DNA of 38,021 bases from Stagonosporopsis chrysanthemi (taxonomy: Eukaryota; Ascomycota; Dothideomycetes; Pleosporales; Didymellaceae): positions 1-38,021 of the forward strand of contig JAFISE010000241.1 in NCBI GenBank assembly GCA_022560025.1, written 5' to 3'. The notes under the pieces were generated by a model. That model was not told the origin of the DNA, did not search any database, and saw only the letters and a program-made list of their open reading frames with translations. Position numbers and translations under genes: made by a program. Every line of letters starts with the position of its first letter. Within the stretch, counting starts at the first letter, position 1. Below are positions 1 through 9,774 of the stretch, in pieces.

Positions 1-89
1 GCTTCTTGTAATCCCATCGCGTTGTGTTGTTGTGGAGGTGTGAGGATAGGGGTGTTTTGGTGGTTCGGCGCATTGACTGAATCCGCGCA

Positions 90-1154
90 TTGAGTGCACG
101 GACACGGTACTGTAAGCCTGACGCACAGATAGTGCAGCTGTTTCATAATCTGATCACAAAACGATCCTTCCATGGTGTTACCTGGAACGAAATAGAAGAA
201 TCGAGGTTCGCTATAAAGATCTGGCGCGAGCGCTCTCACGATCTGTGGCTAGAATTGTTGGTCATCCTTCTTCCGTCTCTCAAAGAAGTGACACTGTGGC
301 TGCCACCGCATGGCGACTGCGCGCAGGCGCAGGTACGGCCGGATGGCTACCAACACTCAGCCCTGGCACCATTTGAGGGTCTCACACTCCGCATCATGCA
401 GGACTGCCTGCAGGTCTTGACGATAACGTCTGACGCAAAGTATACACAGAACACAGCCCATGTGATCCAGCTTCCTGGTTTCCGCAACCTACGGTCCTTG
501 ACCATGCCAATGGAACACCTGGGCACTTCAAAAGGCATTGGCTTTTACAATTCAGACGGTAGTCTTGTGGGAACCCATGGAGACGAACTCGAGACTGATA
601 AGCTGACCTATCTTCCGTTTACGCTGACAGCTTTACATCTCACAGCATGTACCAAGTCGACGTTCGCCCTCCTTGACGTCGTCAACGACCTTCCGTCCGG
701 GAATCTGCGCTTAAAGCACATTACGCTATCATTCGATATGGCGGCGAGCTCGGCCCTCATCCTGTGTATAATGAAAGGTGGAGTGGACTCGGCTGCTGTC
801 AAGGCCAAAGCGTGGGTGCAAACATTAGCAGACCTGGCTGGTAAGGGAATCGGCGTGCACTTTCATGCAGCACAATCGGTGATTGTGCAGTCTCGCAAGG
901 CTCCTTTCGTGGATGAGCTGCAAGCGATGACAGTGTTACATCCGTGTGAGGTCGCCAAAATCGCGCAAGCAAACATGCAGTTCTCGGACTGTGTTGCGCG
1001 AAGCAGTACCGGGCTCCGGGAGCGATCATCCGCCTTAGAGTACGCACTTTTCATGAGGCATGGCACAATATATCCTGTACTATTTTCTAGTCGGACTTTT
1101 AAAGCTGAAGATTGGATTGATGTGGCCTTCTTCCATGGTACGCACCGCGGATAA
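90..1154 (+). CDS. LRR/F-box-like hypothetical protein, 5' end incomplete
   Basis: The open frame runs from just after an in-frame TGA at 78-80 to a TAA at 1152-1154, about 350 codons. The frame has no ATG before roughly codon 103 (MQDCLQ). The real start is therefore probably in an upstream exon, at or beyond the window edge; a candidate acceptor is the AG at 93-94, preceded by a CTGA branch-like site near 77-80. The protein looks like a fungal RNI/LRR-type protein of the F-box-associated kind: regularly spaced leucine segments such as LPSLKEVTLWLP, LPFTLTALHL and NLRLKHITLSF, with no signal peptide or membrane segment. Such proteins often act as substrate adaptors of SCF ubiquitin ligases, but no F-box is visible in this part. 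It converges on the tannase gene, with about 200 bp between the stops. I do not recognise a specific function. Confidence 0.6.
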   Translation: MSARTRYCKPDAQIVQLFHNLITKRSFHGVTWNEIEESRFAIKIWRERSHDLWLELLVILLPSLKEVTLWLPPHGDCAQAQVRPDGYQHSALAPFEGLTLRIMQDCLQVLTITSDAKYTQNTAHVIQLPGFRNLRSLTMPMEHLGTSKGIGFYNSDGSLVGTHGDELETDKLTYLPFTLTALHLTACTKSTFALLDVVNDLPSGNLRLKHITLSFDMAASSALILCIMKGGVDSAAVKAKAWVQTLADLAGKGIGVHFHAAQSVIVQSRKAPFVDELQAMTVLHPCEVAKIAQANMQFSDCVARSSTGLRERSSALEYALFMRHGTIYPVLFSSRTFKAEDWIDVAFFHGTHRG

Positions 1155-1349
1155 ATCTGGGGGCCTCCGCACGCATGGCATGGGATACATTTAGTAGTAC
1201 GCGCTCGGTTTTGAGATCTTTGGGCGCTATGGGACAAGCGTTCGATAAATTAACAGTGATTTGGTTTTCCTCAAGACAGCGTGTACTTGTGACGAGTAAG
1301 TGGGGTGACTGCACAGAATAAAAAATGCTACCTTATCTTTCTTCGAGCT

Positions 1350-2940
1350 TTACTCGCAGCAGAAATCATCAGCGCTGTAGTCGGGCCCATCGCCAGTGAA
1401 TACGGCCCTCTTAGGGTACGGACACAGCAGGTTCGTACGGTTCGCAGTGTTGACAGCCACAAGCCCGTCTGGCGCAACCCCGTTCTCCACCCACTCAACC
1501 AATGCCTCAAAAGATCTCGCAGGATAGCCACCCGCACCGCCCTGACAGTGACCTAGACCAGGAGCTTCAAAAAGTCGAAAATAATCGTGCACGTCAGCAT
1601 CGATATTCGTCACCGCGTCATAGTAACGATGAGAGTTCCGAAACGTGACGATTTCATCTGCCTGTGTGATAGTCAGCGTCGAACTCAGAACGATCCGATC
1701 TCCTTACGAGGCCATGGTATGCCAGTATCTTTCCTCCAGATTTTTTGAACTCATATAGATTTGGTGACCTCGTGCCGAGCAGTGAATCAAACTCGACGAC
1801 GGCTGCTTGAAAGACCTGTTCGTAGTCTCGTCGAGACAGGCTTCTCACATCGAAGTCCCGATTTTTCTTTGCAAACATTCGGATGGCTGTTGTCAACAAG
1901 ATATTCTCCACTCCAGTGCACGTGCCATTGGATGAGCAGACGGTTGCTGCGACGCCAGATTCGGAGGTGAGATTAGTTTGGTGGCCCATGGTAGGCCACA
2001 GAAGCGTTCCGTCTGCTCTCCGGGCACCGTTCCAAGCTGCATCAGCAACGACCGCTGCGGTTTCTGATATTCTGCTCGGAGCTGAGATTGAGCTGCAGTT
2101 TAACCTATTACCAATTGCAGTGTATGGATCAAAGTCGCAGGCGTCTTCGTTCGAGATAATGCCGTCCTGCACTCCGTCGTGCCCATCACATGCCTCAATC
2201 GCAAGACTGGTCAGTTCCTGCAGTTCGCAAGGATGTGGTGCTCGGCCTAATTCGTTCATAACCTGCTGTGGGAAATGCGCGGAAATGATAAACTCGAGAT
2301 GGACCACTGGGGCAGCAGCTTGAATGCCATCGAAGATATCCGGGTACCGTTGAGCAAAGCCGAGACCTTGACGCCCTCCTTGCGAGCATCCATCAAAGTA
2401 TGAGAACTTTGGTAGTTGTCTGAAGTAGCTGTTGATGACGCTTTTCGCAGCCAACGCCGCATCTTTCAGCCCCAGGTACGCCCAGTTCTGTAAGGCCAAA
2501 AGGTCAAGGTTACCAGGACTGATTAGAGCCCACTCATCCGGACCATTGGTAGGAGAGACGCCTCCGTCAGTGCTGACCGTCGCGTATCCATCAGCCAGAA
2601 CCGCTGACATTGTTGATTCCGTAAAAAAGGCCAACCCAGCAGCCCATCCTCCACCTCCTACCATGCGTAAACGTCCATTCCACTCCGACTGAATTGGCAG
2701 CCACACTTGTGATATGATATTGTCATTCTGCCCAGGATGCGTGTGGGTGAGCGTGACGTTGCAGAAGCTCATGTTCCGTCCAAAGCCATCGCCACGGAAG
2801 AGTCGGTAGCTTTCAGCCAGCGGCCCCAGTGAAAAGTTTCGAACAAGAGATGTCTGTACAGAAGTAAATTCAGCGCCGAAAATAGTTGGCAATGCAACTG
2901 CTTGAGGTGTACAATTAGCCAAAGCTTGAGAGAATGACAT
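1350..2940 (-). CDS. Tannase / feruloyl esterase family protein
   Basis: Two exons, 2940-1708 and 1661-1350, are joined across a 46-nt intron (1662-1707) with a GTAAGG donor, a GCTGAC branch point and a CACAG acceptor. They give 514 residues, a normal family length. The protein has the tannase/feruloyl esterase alpha/beta-hydrolase hallmarks: nucleophile motif GCSQGG with Ser186 next to Cys185, a lid-type calcium-loop segment (CDGHDGVQDGIISNEDACD), the catalytic Asp413 in HGLADE immediately after the splice join, and His449-Cys450 in APGLGHC, so the paired-cysteine CS-D-HC triad is complete. The family cleaves gallate, ferulate or similar aromatic esters of plant polyphenols and cell walls. 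The ATG at 2940 is the first one downstream of a possible TATA-like element near 3060. It starts MSFSQALANC without a recognisable signal peptide, which is unusual for a normally secreted family. Several N-glycosylation sequons fit secretion, so a missed upstream exon is possible. Confidence 0.9.
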
Positions 2941-3616
2941 GGCGATGAGTCTGGGAGTCGACGCCAACCAAGGTCACTTGGGATGTGGATGAGGATTAAG
3001 TACAGGGAAAAGAGCTTTGTAGCAGATTATGACGTGCGTGTAACACCAGGCAGAAGGTTTTATGTCGTGTAAAGGAGCCGCCGTTGCCGCAGCGAGCTCA
3101 TGCCTGGATTAGGCTAGCACGCTGACGCCGTGCAGGAGGGCCTTAGGCGGATACACACCACTGGACATCACATCTTGCGGCAAACATCGCTTGGTTGCTA
3201 TCAATTCGCTCTGAACCATTCTCTTGTGTGCTCATCGTCGGAAAGACCTCCCGTCAAGCCGACTGCAACTGGTCACCGCCTCTCTGGCGGCATGAATATG
3301 CACACTGCATCAAGCGAATACGTCGTATTTCCTTTCGAATCTAAATCAAAGTGCGGCCTGCAAGCGGGACGTACAACTTCTTCAGGGATCACGTTGGATA
3401 TTGGCTGTCCCAGACTTGAGGTCAACAGTACTTCTCCGATCGCGTCTAAACCCCAATGAATACCAACTTCGACTCAATCCATTCCCTACAAAGGCGCGAT
3501 ACAATGATGACTGCCTATACAATGCGTACAGCATGACCGTGTTTCGTTCCATGCATTGTTACCACAAGGTGCTAGAAAGTCTGTCAAAATATGGTCTAAT
3601 CTTTGACTGGAGTCAT
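2941..3616. other. Intergenic region between tannase start and BYS1 gene end
   Basis: About 680 bp. It holds the presumed tannase promoter (a CATAAAA-like element on the minus strand near 3057-3063) and the 3' flank of the BYS1-domain gene. The open frames here lack any family resemblance, and I see no RNA gene. Confidence 0.4.
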
Positions 3617-4105
3617 TCACTTACACCAGCTGGGCAGGCAATGCCCCGTACAGAAGCTCAGCTCAAGATCCGTTTCTTTCTGGCACTTCTTCACCTGGCT
3701 CCCTGCCGGCGTTCTGCCATCATGCCATGCAATATCATCACAAGTCTTAACACTCGGCTGGATACGCAAAGTACGACCTGAAAAGCCGTCACCGAAAAGT
3801 GAGTTTAGATCGTACCAGACAAAAGTGTCGTCAACATTGTAGGCGAAGACCAGTTGGCTAGCATTGGGTGTGAAGAGACCGTTGGGGGTGGAGGTGATCT
3901 TGAGGGCAATGCCACCAGAGACAGGATCTGAGTGAAATGACTCGCCATAGCTGCTGTCTTTAGGTAGGATCGTTTGGTTGCTGGGCGTGCCGCCCACAGA
4001 CCAGAGATAGATCGGAGTATCGCACTGGTTGGTGACTATAGCGCGACCTACGGCGGTAACGCCAGCAGTCAGGGTAGAGAATGCTAAGATGGCTAAGGGA
4101 ATCAT
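3617..4105 (-). CDS. BYS1-domain secreted protein
   Basis: A single open frame of 162 residues starting at an ATG (4105). Residues 1-18 (MIPLAILAFSTLTAGVTA) form a signal peptide, followed by the BYS1-family pattern: VGRAIVTNQCDTPIYLWSVG, a YGESFHSDPVSGGIALKI segment, QLVFAYNVDD, VWYDLNSLFGDGFSG, and PAGSQVKKC. BYS1 proteins are small, secreted, thaumatin-like fungal proteins, first described as yeast-phase-specific in Blastomyces; their molecular role is unknown. Six cysteines (28, 122, 141, 152, 156, 161) suggest disulfides. A TATAAAT box lies about 80 nt upstream. One oddity is that the last codons form a consensus donor (GTAAGTG), so a terminal 44-nt intron ending TTTGACAG at 3576 could replace the last residues with a longer Cys-containing tail. 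The unspliced form has the usual family length, so I keep it. Confidence 0.85.
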   Translation of the reverse strand: MIPLAILAFSTLTAGVTAVGRAIVTNQCDTPIYLWSVGGTPSNQTILPKDSSYGESFHSDPVSGGIALKITSTPNGLFTPNASQLVFAYNVDDTFVWYDLNSLFGDGFSGRTLRIQPSVKTCDDIAWHDGRTPAGSQVKKCQKETDLELSFCTGHCLPSWCK

Positions 4106-4184
4106 GGCGCTGACGATCTTCTTTGGAATGGCTGACTTGGTGCTCGAGCTGTGAGTTGCAGTGTTGTTGCTCTTTGTGTGATAG

Positions 4185-4191
4185 ATTTATA
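4185..4191 (-). promoter_or_regulatory. TATA box of the BYS1-domain gene
   Basis: TATAAAT on the minus strand, 80 nt upstream of the ATG at 4105 and followed by T/G-rich sequence. Position and sequence fit a core promoter, but there is no transcript evidence. Confidence 0.5.
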
Positions 4192-4751
4192 CTTTCTTAC
4201 TCCACTTTCGCCACCGGTGCGAAGTGCCACCGTACCCCCTTACATGATGAGCGACTCACGATGCATTGTGCGACAAAGCTATAGGTGAGTGGGTTGCAAG
4301 GCTATCGAAGTAATTGATCACGTAGTGTTGATTGGTCATTGCGCTCAGCCGCAAGGCGATCGTGGAATGCAACGAATACCAATCGAACGTGTCTTACACG
4401 TGCAGACATATTGATTGGCAAATTCTCATCAGCCGTTCTTGTACTACGATAAGCAGACCAGATATACGAGCAGGGCAACCATCTAAGTGTATTGCATGTG
4501 CTACCGATGCTGCACGCGTGCTGCAACAGGTCGAAGGCCAAGACTAGAGAAGCATAACTTTGGAGTACTCGATACGAAAACAATATGCTGAGCGCGGCAT
4601 GGGTGCGGGGTATGTAGCATCTCCATATAGGATATGAGACTCTTCCGAACTTCCGTAACTCCAGCTGCAGCCTGGACGTGACATCATGCCCCGTCCATCT
4701 TGACTGAGCTCGTTTCTTTATTCACCAGGTATTATGATAATTCGATCAAGT
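4192..4751. other. Intergenic region, no gene seen
   Basis: About 560 bp between the BYS1 promoter and the end of the next minus-strand gene. Short open frames on both strands (for example 4302-4583) show no conserved features. It presumably contains upstream regulatory DNA for BYS1 and the terminator of the LRR-like gene. Confidence 0.35.
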
Positions 4752-5673
4752 TCAGGTCTCCATTCCAACACGCACAAGTTCCACGACGACCTGCATTCCC
4801 CGCTGCGTGAATCCCTGTCCGAGATACGTTGCAATCTCCTGGAGCACATCGAGCGGACGACCTACCTTACAGAAATAGGCCGTCATCTCTGACTCGATGT
4901 AGCTGATGCGAAGGTGGCGAAGACGATTGTAAAGGAAGATGGCATCAAGCTCATACCGAGCTACTACCTCGCGCAGAGGCAGGAGAATGCGTTCCTTGGC
5001 GGCCTCCGGCTGGGTTTGCTCCAGTGCGATGATTTGGCGCTCTGCCCAACGAGAGCCTGTCAGCCCAGCTGTGTGGAGGGTGATGTTCAGCTCCTGGAGG
5101 TTCGGCAAGTTACCACACAACTGCAGATACGGATTGTGGTGGCGGTTGAGGGCAACACCGCTGAACCAGTAAAACTTTGGTAGTTCTACTTTAGTCACTG
5201 CACTGTAGATGTGCGGCAGAAATGTCGAGCCGAACATGCGGCCGCTGTAGGTGACGTCGGCCGTGGAGGAGATAACGAACGTGCACTTCGAAATGAGAGG
5301 AAGAACTTCCTCAAACCATGTGCGGGTCTCTGTAGGGTCGAACCGCACATCCTGGAGAAAGAGAGGGCGGTCTGGGACAGCGACTCCATCTTCACGTTCG
5401 GCAGTGACGTTCACATGCATCGGGCCTACAAACATACGACTTAGTTGATCCACTTGGAAAGCCATGGAGCCGTTGCACGATTGGAAGATGTATACTAACC
5501 AGAAGTCAACAGAGCTTGGACAGCTTGCGCAAAATGAACCGGTGGCGCAAACGCAGGAGCAGATGCGTCCAAGGATACTGTGCGCAAATCAACTCATGTC
5601 AGGCGTTAATATAAACACTGCCGCACTTACAATTGCCAGTCGGAGGGGCGCGAGCATCCGAGTTGAAGCTCAT
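4752..5673 (-). CDS. LRR/F-box-like hypothetical protein, three exons
   Basis: I rebuilt this as three exons: 5673-5631, 5577-5500 and 5425-4752. They are separated by introns of 53 nt (GTAAGT...GCACAG) and 74 nt (GTTAGT, CAACTAAG branch, TTTGTAG). The joined frame is 264 residues beginning MSFNSDARAPPTGN. The longest single open frame instead starts with MAFQVDQLS inside intron 2 and is probably not the true N-terminus. The body has leucine-rich segments typical of fungal RNI/F-box-associated proteins (LCGNLPNLQELNITLH, LYNRLRHLRISYIES) but no clear F-box, signal peptide or membrane helix. It resembles the partial gene at the left edge and the gene at 6067-6818 in style, suggesting members of one expanded family. 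A minus-strand TATAAAA lies about 127 nt upstream. Function unknown; an adaptor role in ubiquitination is only an inference. Confidence 0.65.
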
Positions 5674-5799
5674 GTCTGAAACGGGGATGTTGACAAGACT
5701 TCATATACAGTGGTTAGCATGCACGGGCGAAGGTAGAGATCGAGGTTGCTTACCGCAGGTTGTGTGAGGGACTGATCGCAAGGGGGAAGATAAGGAGAA

Positions 5800-5806
5800 T
5801 TTTATA
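5800..5806 (-). promoter_or_regulatory. TATA box of the three-exon LRR-like gene
   Basis: TATAAAA on the minus strand, 127 nt upstream of the rebuilt ATG at 5673. It supports transcription starting upstream of that ATG rather than of the ATG inside intron 2. Confidence 0.45.
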
Positions 5807-6066
5807 TGGACCAGCCTGCGCGTGGACCAACCACGTGCATGGCAGTGCAGGTGAAGGATAGTACGTCATCGACAGCTGCGTTTGCTTCGAACGATTGCTA
5901 TGGAAACGTCGTCACAGCAAGTCGATGACTCATGGGTGAGACTATTCATACAAATGTATGAAGTCCGTACAGGAGATTGTAATGAACTTTGAACTAAAGG
6001 AAGAAGAGACCAGAGATAACGACGCATCAGAGATGCACAGGACACAGTGTGTAAGAAAAGTGAAAC
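5807..6066. other. Intergenic spacer, no gene seen
   Basis: About 260 bp between the LRR-like promoter and the end of the F-box-like gene (393 bp in all from the ATG at 5673). I see no coding or RNA feature. Confidence 0.3.
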
Positions 6067-6818
6067 TCACTCGTAGTGGAGAAACACCACAGCACCACTG
6101 AAGCTCTCCACAAGCCTATCTTCTAGCTCGGCAAGCATTGCTACCGTCCTGGGCGCAAGTGGAGCGTTGTTGTGCCTGACACGGATGACCAACTTTGTAA
6201 GGGTGGTAAGCTCGCAGACTCGAAACAGCTCATACTCGAGAAAAAAATATTCAACGTCTTTAAGTCGACCTCTGAAACCATGATGGAGATCATCGAGCGC
6301 GATGTCTAGGTTCACTATTTCGAGGGAGGGGAACTGGTCCAGGAAGTCCATGACCTCGCTTGCTCGAGACTGGGAATGCGCAATCCTTGAGAAATCCTTG
6401 ATCGTCAGCTTTGTGATCTTACGCAATACAGTATCCTCTGGATGCACGTCGAGGAGCATGTTGAAGTACCAGATGTCTGGTATCGAGGCGACAACGAAGG
6501 AGATGCGGGGGACGTTTCGAGACATCAGTTCTCGATGGATCAAAACATCGACAAACGCCAGTGACGGTAGAACTATGACCATAGCATGCTGAGGTATGTC
6601 CGACGAGATGCAGTCGTAGATTTTATTCCTGATCTCGCCGGGGAGGCGCATGAATTCGAAGGTGTACGGCGGCGTGTCATTCTGAACATAGACATCACGC
6701 TCGCTAGAGGTCAAGGCAGAAAGCCACGTTGGCTGCCTGAGCTACCGTTAGCTAGAACGTCTCAAACGAGCAGATGGCTCAGCAGACAATGAAGTGGCGC
6801 GACTTACGTATCCTGCAT
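6067..6818 (-). CDS. F-box-like (2EXR-type) hypothetical protein
   Basis: Two exons: an 11-nt first exon (6818-6808, ATGCAGGATAC) and 6736-6067. They are joined across a 71-nt intron with a GTAAGT donor, a near-perfect TAGCTAACG branch point and a GCTCAG acceptor. The product is 226 residues. The large exon has no ATG before the conserved motif, so an upstream start exon is required. Near the N-terminus is FMRLPGEIRNKIYDCI, the F-box-like 'LPxEIRNxIY' motif widespread in Dothideomycete F-box/2EXR proteins. LRR-like segments follow (ITKLTIKDFSRI, FPSLEIVNLDIALDD, LTTLTKLVIRVRH). It is probably intracellular, and a substrate-adaptor role in an SCF complex is inferred from the motif alone. It is the neighbour and likely relative of the gene at 4752-5673. 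Confidence 0.7.
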
Positions 6819-7768
6819 TGGAATTGTCGAGAAAGCAGGGTCCGCGCACACGTCGAGTCAGCGTGCTTGTACACGTAGGTAGATATCCGGCAGATAGAGG
6901 AGAGGTAATGGGTTGGTTACATGACCAATAGGCGTGTGAGGTGCATCCGCTGCTCGCGCGAGAGCGTATGAGCATCAAGGCGGTGTGACTGGTGAGAAGC
7001 AGAGTAGGTGCGAAGGTGGCCCTTCCTCTGAACTGAGAGCTTGACCAGGCATCAAAGCAGTAACGTACAACCAGGAGATCTCACTGTGAATAAAGTCACA
7101 AAAGTGCAGCGCAAACGACCACATGCAACAGCATAGCTCTTTCGAGGCGCGGCAAATGCTTACGGTGTCAAGACTGCCGCGTGGGCCCCTTACATAGCTG
7201 CACGCTTTGCATTCGCAGCTTTGTCTGCTTCCAGTATCTTAAGCTTCGCTTGTACCTACAGTATTAATTCTAATAACGTCTGAGGCGTGCTGCTCTTGAA
7301 TTTGACGCGTCTTGCCAGGCAGCCATCAAAGAGGTGGCAGGTGAGAATCGCAGAACATCGCAGAGCGACCCTTCGTTACGGAGAGGAAACAGTGGTTCAA
7401 AGTATGAAATGAACAATATTGTCGTTTGTACACGACGCTCTTTGCAGAAAGAAGTAAGGACTGCGTATGCAATAGGGCTGCGGCTGACCTAAGGCTTGGC
7501 ATGTGGGGCTGAGTTTCGCGAAGTGACACCTTGCTACTTGAGACCCTTGACGCGCTTAGACCTCCATGCTTCAGGCGTGCATTGACCCTTGGCTCGGGGT
7601 GCAATGTCATCTCCTCTGTCGCGATGTGCTTCCTCGGTCCCCGTGAGAACGGCTGGAGACCTTGCTGTTTCTCGCGAAGCCCAATTTGATACTTCTGAAT
7701 TAGAAGCCGCGACCTAGCATAGTGTCGAGATCAACCCACTCACAGCCTGCAGACCCTTGAGCCTCTCG
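6819..7768. other. Divergent intergenic region
   Basis: About 950 bp between the divergent starts of the F-box-like gene (-) and the MFS transporter (+). It must hold both promoters. No convincing TATA box, coding frame or RNA gene was seen; the frame at 7326-7610 has no conserved features. Confidence 0.35.
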
Positions 7769-9447
7769 ATGATGGCAGTACCAGCAGTAGACTCACCGAG
7801 AGATTCGAGTGAAGAAGAAGGACTTCCCTTCCTCGACCAACCTCCAGCACCAGAGAAGACAAAGCCATGGGTCGTTATGCTGATACTGGCCTTTGCCCTT
7901 GTGGCTATCATCGACATGGGCGCCTTCCTCGCTGAGGCCCCTCGAACACGCGTATACGAAGCGAATATCTGTTTGAGTTACTATCGAGAGACCGACCCTT
8001 CGGCCATCGGTGTCGACGGGACAATAGCTGAGAAGCTTTGCAAGGTGGACGAGGTTCAGCAGCAGATGGCCATGATCTTTGGATGGCAAGACATGTTCGA
8101 TGCTATACCGAGTATTTTCTTGGCCATACCGTTCGGCGTGCTGGCAGACAAAGTGGGCAGGAAGTGGATCTTTACAGCAAGCTTGATGGGCCTGCAGCTG
8201 AATAGTGCTTGGGTACTAGGCATCTGTCAGTGGTGGACTTGGCAACATTGGGAAAAATATTACTGACGGTTGTAGGCTACTTCAAGGATCTGCCACTCCA
8301 GCTGACATGGCTTTCCTCAGCATTCTACTTTATAGGCGGCGGACCTATCGTCGCAGCAGCCATTGGCATCACCATGATATCAGACATCGCGCCTCCTGAA
8401 AAGCGAACCACTATCTTTCTTTACTTGACCGCATCGGTGCTGATTGCCGAGATCGTGGCGCCAATTATGTCCGCCCGCCTCATGGAGATTGGAGATTGGT
8501 ATCCCCTTGTACTTGCCCTGATATTCCAGCAATGCGGGGTTTTACTTGCCGTATTCTTCCCGGAAACGCTGCACATGCGGGAGCAACTAAGGCCTGGCGA
8601 GAGAGTCGCAGCGCCCGTTCAAGCAGAGCCAAAGGGCCACGCTTTCAGTCCAAGGCAGCAGATCCGACACTTCCAGGATGCGTTCCAGTTTCTCAAAAGC
8701 GATCGGACACTGGCACTAGTCGTGTTCACGTTCATGGCTAACAGACTCGGTCGACAGGGGATCACGCTTCTTGTACGCTATGCTTCAAAACGCTACAACT
8801 GGGAGATCAAGCAGGCTGCGTATCTTCTTTCTTTCCGTGCAGCTACCAACCTAGCCGCTGTTGCCATTTTCCTCCCTCTCACCAACCACCTGCTGCTGAA
8901 ATACGTTAGACTTCCAGCGCACTGGGCGGACTTATGGATAGCGCGCGGGTCGATTATTCTCACGGCAATCTCTTTTTTTGTTATAGGTCTTGCCGCATAT
9001 CCAGCTCTACTCATCGTTGGTCTGCTAGTCTACAATCTGGGTACAGGCTACAATGCCGCCATGCGGTCTGTTTCAATACACGTCGTCGGTGGCCAGTCGA
9101 GTCACAACATTGGCAAGCTGATGAGCACTATCGCAATCGTGGAAAGCCTCGGAGCGTTGGTCGCAGGTCCGCTGCTCAATCAGCTGTTTCAGTGGGGTAT
9201 GTCTCTAGGTAGTATATGGCTTGGGCTGCCTTTCCTGGCTGGCACGCTCGTATTTGCTGGTCTTTCTGTCGTCACATTTAAGATTGACGTTAGCGATAGA
9301 GATGCTGCGTATACTGAAATCCAGAGTGATGAAGAAGAAGAAGAAGATGTCATTGAACTGCAGGGAAGAGCAAGCACATCAGCTCTGGAACACGAAACTT
9401 TATTTCGATACTCGACATCGAGAGACTCGGTACATATTCAGCGTTAA
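7769..9447 (+). CDS. Major facilitator superfamily transporter
   Basis: Exons 7769-8225 and 8276-9447 are joined across a 50-nt intron (GTCAGT donor, TTACTGACGG branch, TTGTAG acceptor). The join restores AWVLGICYFKDLPLQLTWL and gives 542 residues. A cytosolic acidic N-terminus (residues 1-32) is followed by about 12 hydrophobic segments. The first is WVVMLILAFALVAIIDMGAF (34-53), then an extracytosolic loop with cysteines (NICLSYYRETD...KLCKVDEVQ). The MFS motif A, GVLADKVGRK, is at 123-132. The C-terminus is cytosolic and carries a Glu run (SDEEEEEDVIEL). The loop and the SAFYFIGGGPIV segment are typical of an ascomycete MFS subgroup without an assigned substrate. It is probably a plasma-membrane proton antiporter or uniporter; drug or metabolite efflux would be a guess. 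The ATG at 7769 is followed by a second at 7772. Confidence 0.88.
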
Positions 9448-9774
9448 ATTGGACATGGGAACGGTCTAGTTCCAGGAGCACGCCATACATGGCATTAGGA
9501 GTTGCAACATCAGCGCTTTCCATCTTGACCAAACTCGCAATTTCCTCTTAATTGCATACACGACGATGTGCCATTATACCAATCTGAAGCAGGAGCACCC
9601 ACCGCAGTTCGTAGGCAACGACGAAGGATTTGTTTGGCTCGACCGCCTGCGTCCTCTCGGCTCTGCAGGCTACTTGGGTACATCTAGTCAGCACCTCTTT
9701 AGCAGAGCCTCACTACGTTGGATTGTCGTCTTACCGCTCTACTTCGCTGCCGTATAGTTTTATCTGCATCCGCA
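9448..9774. other. Intergenic region upstream of the Ser-rich gene
   Basis: About 330 bp between the MFS stop and the Ser-rich gene. It presumably holds the MFS terminator and the next promoter; nothing specific is recognised. Confidence 0.3.

Noticed and set aside
5426..5465. ATG at 5465 (MAFQVDQLS) as start of the LRR-like protein
   Set aside because: It lies inside a consensus intron; upstream exons with good splice signals keep the frame and there is a TATA box upstream.
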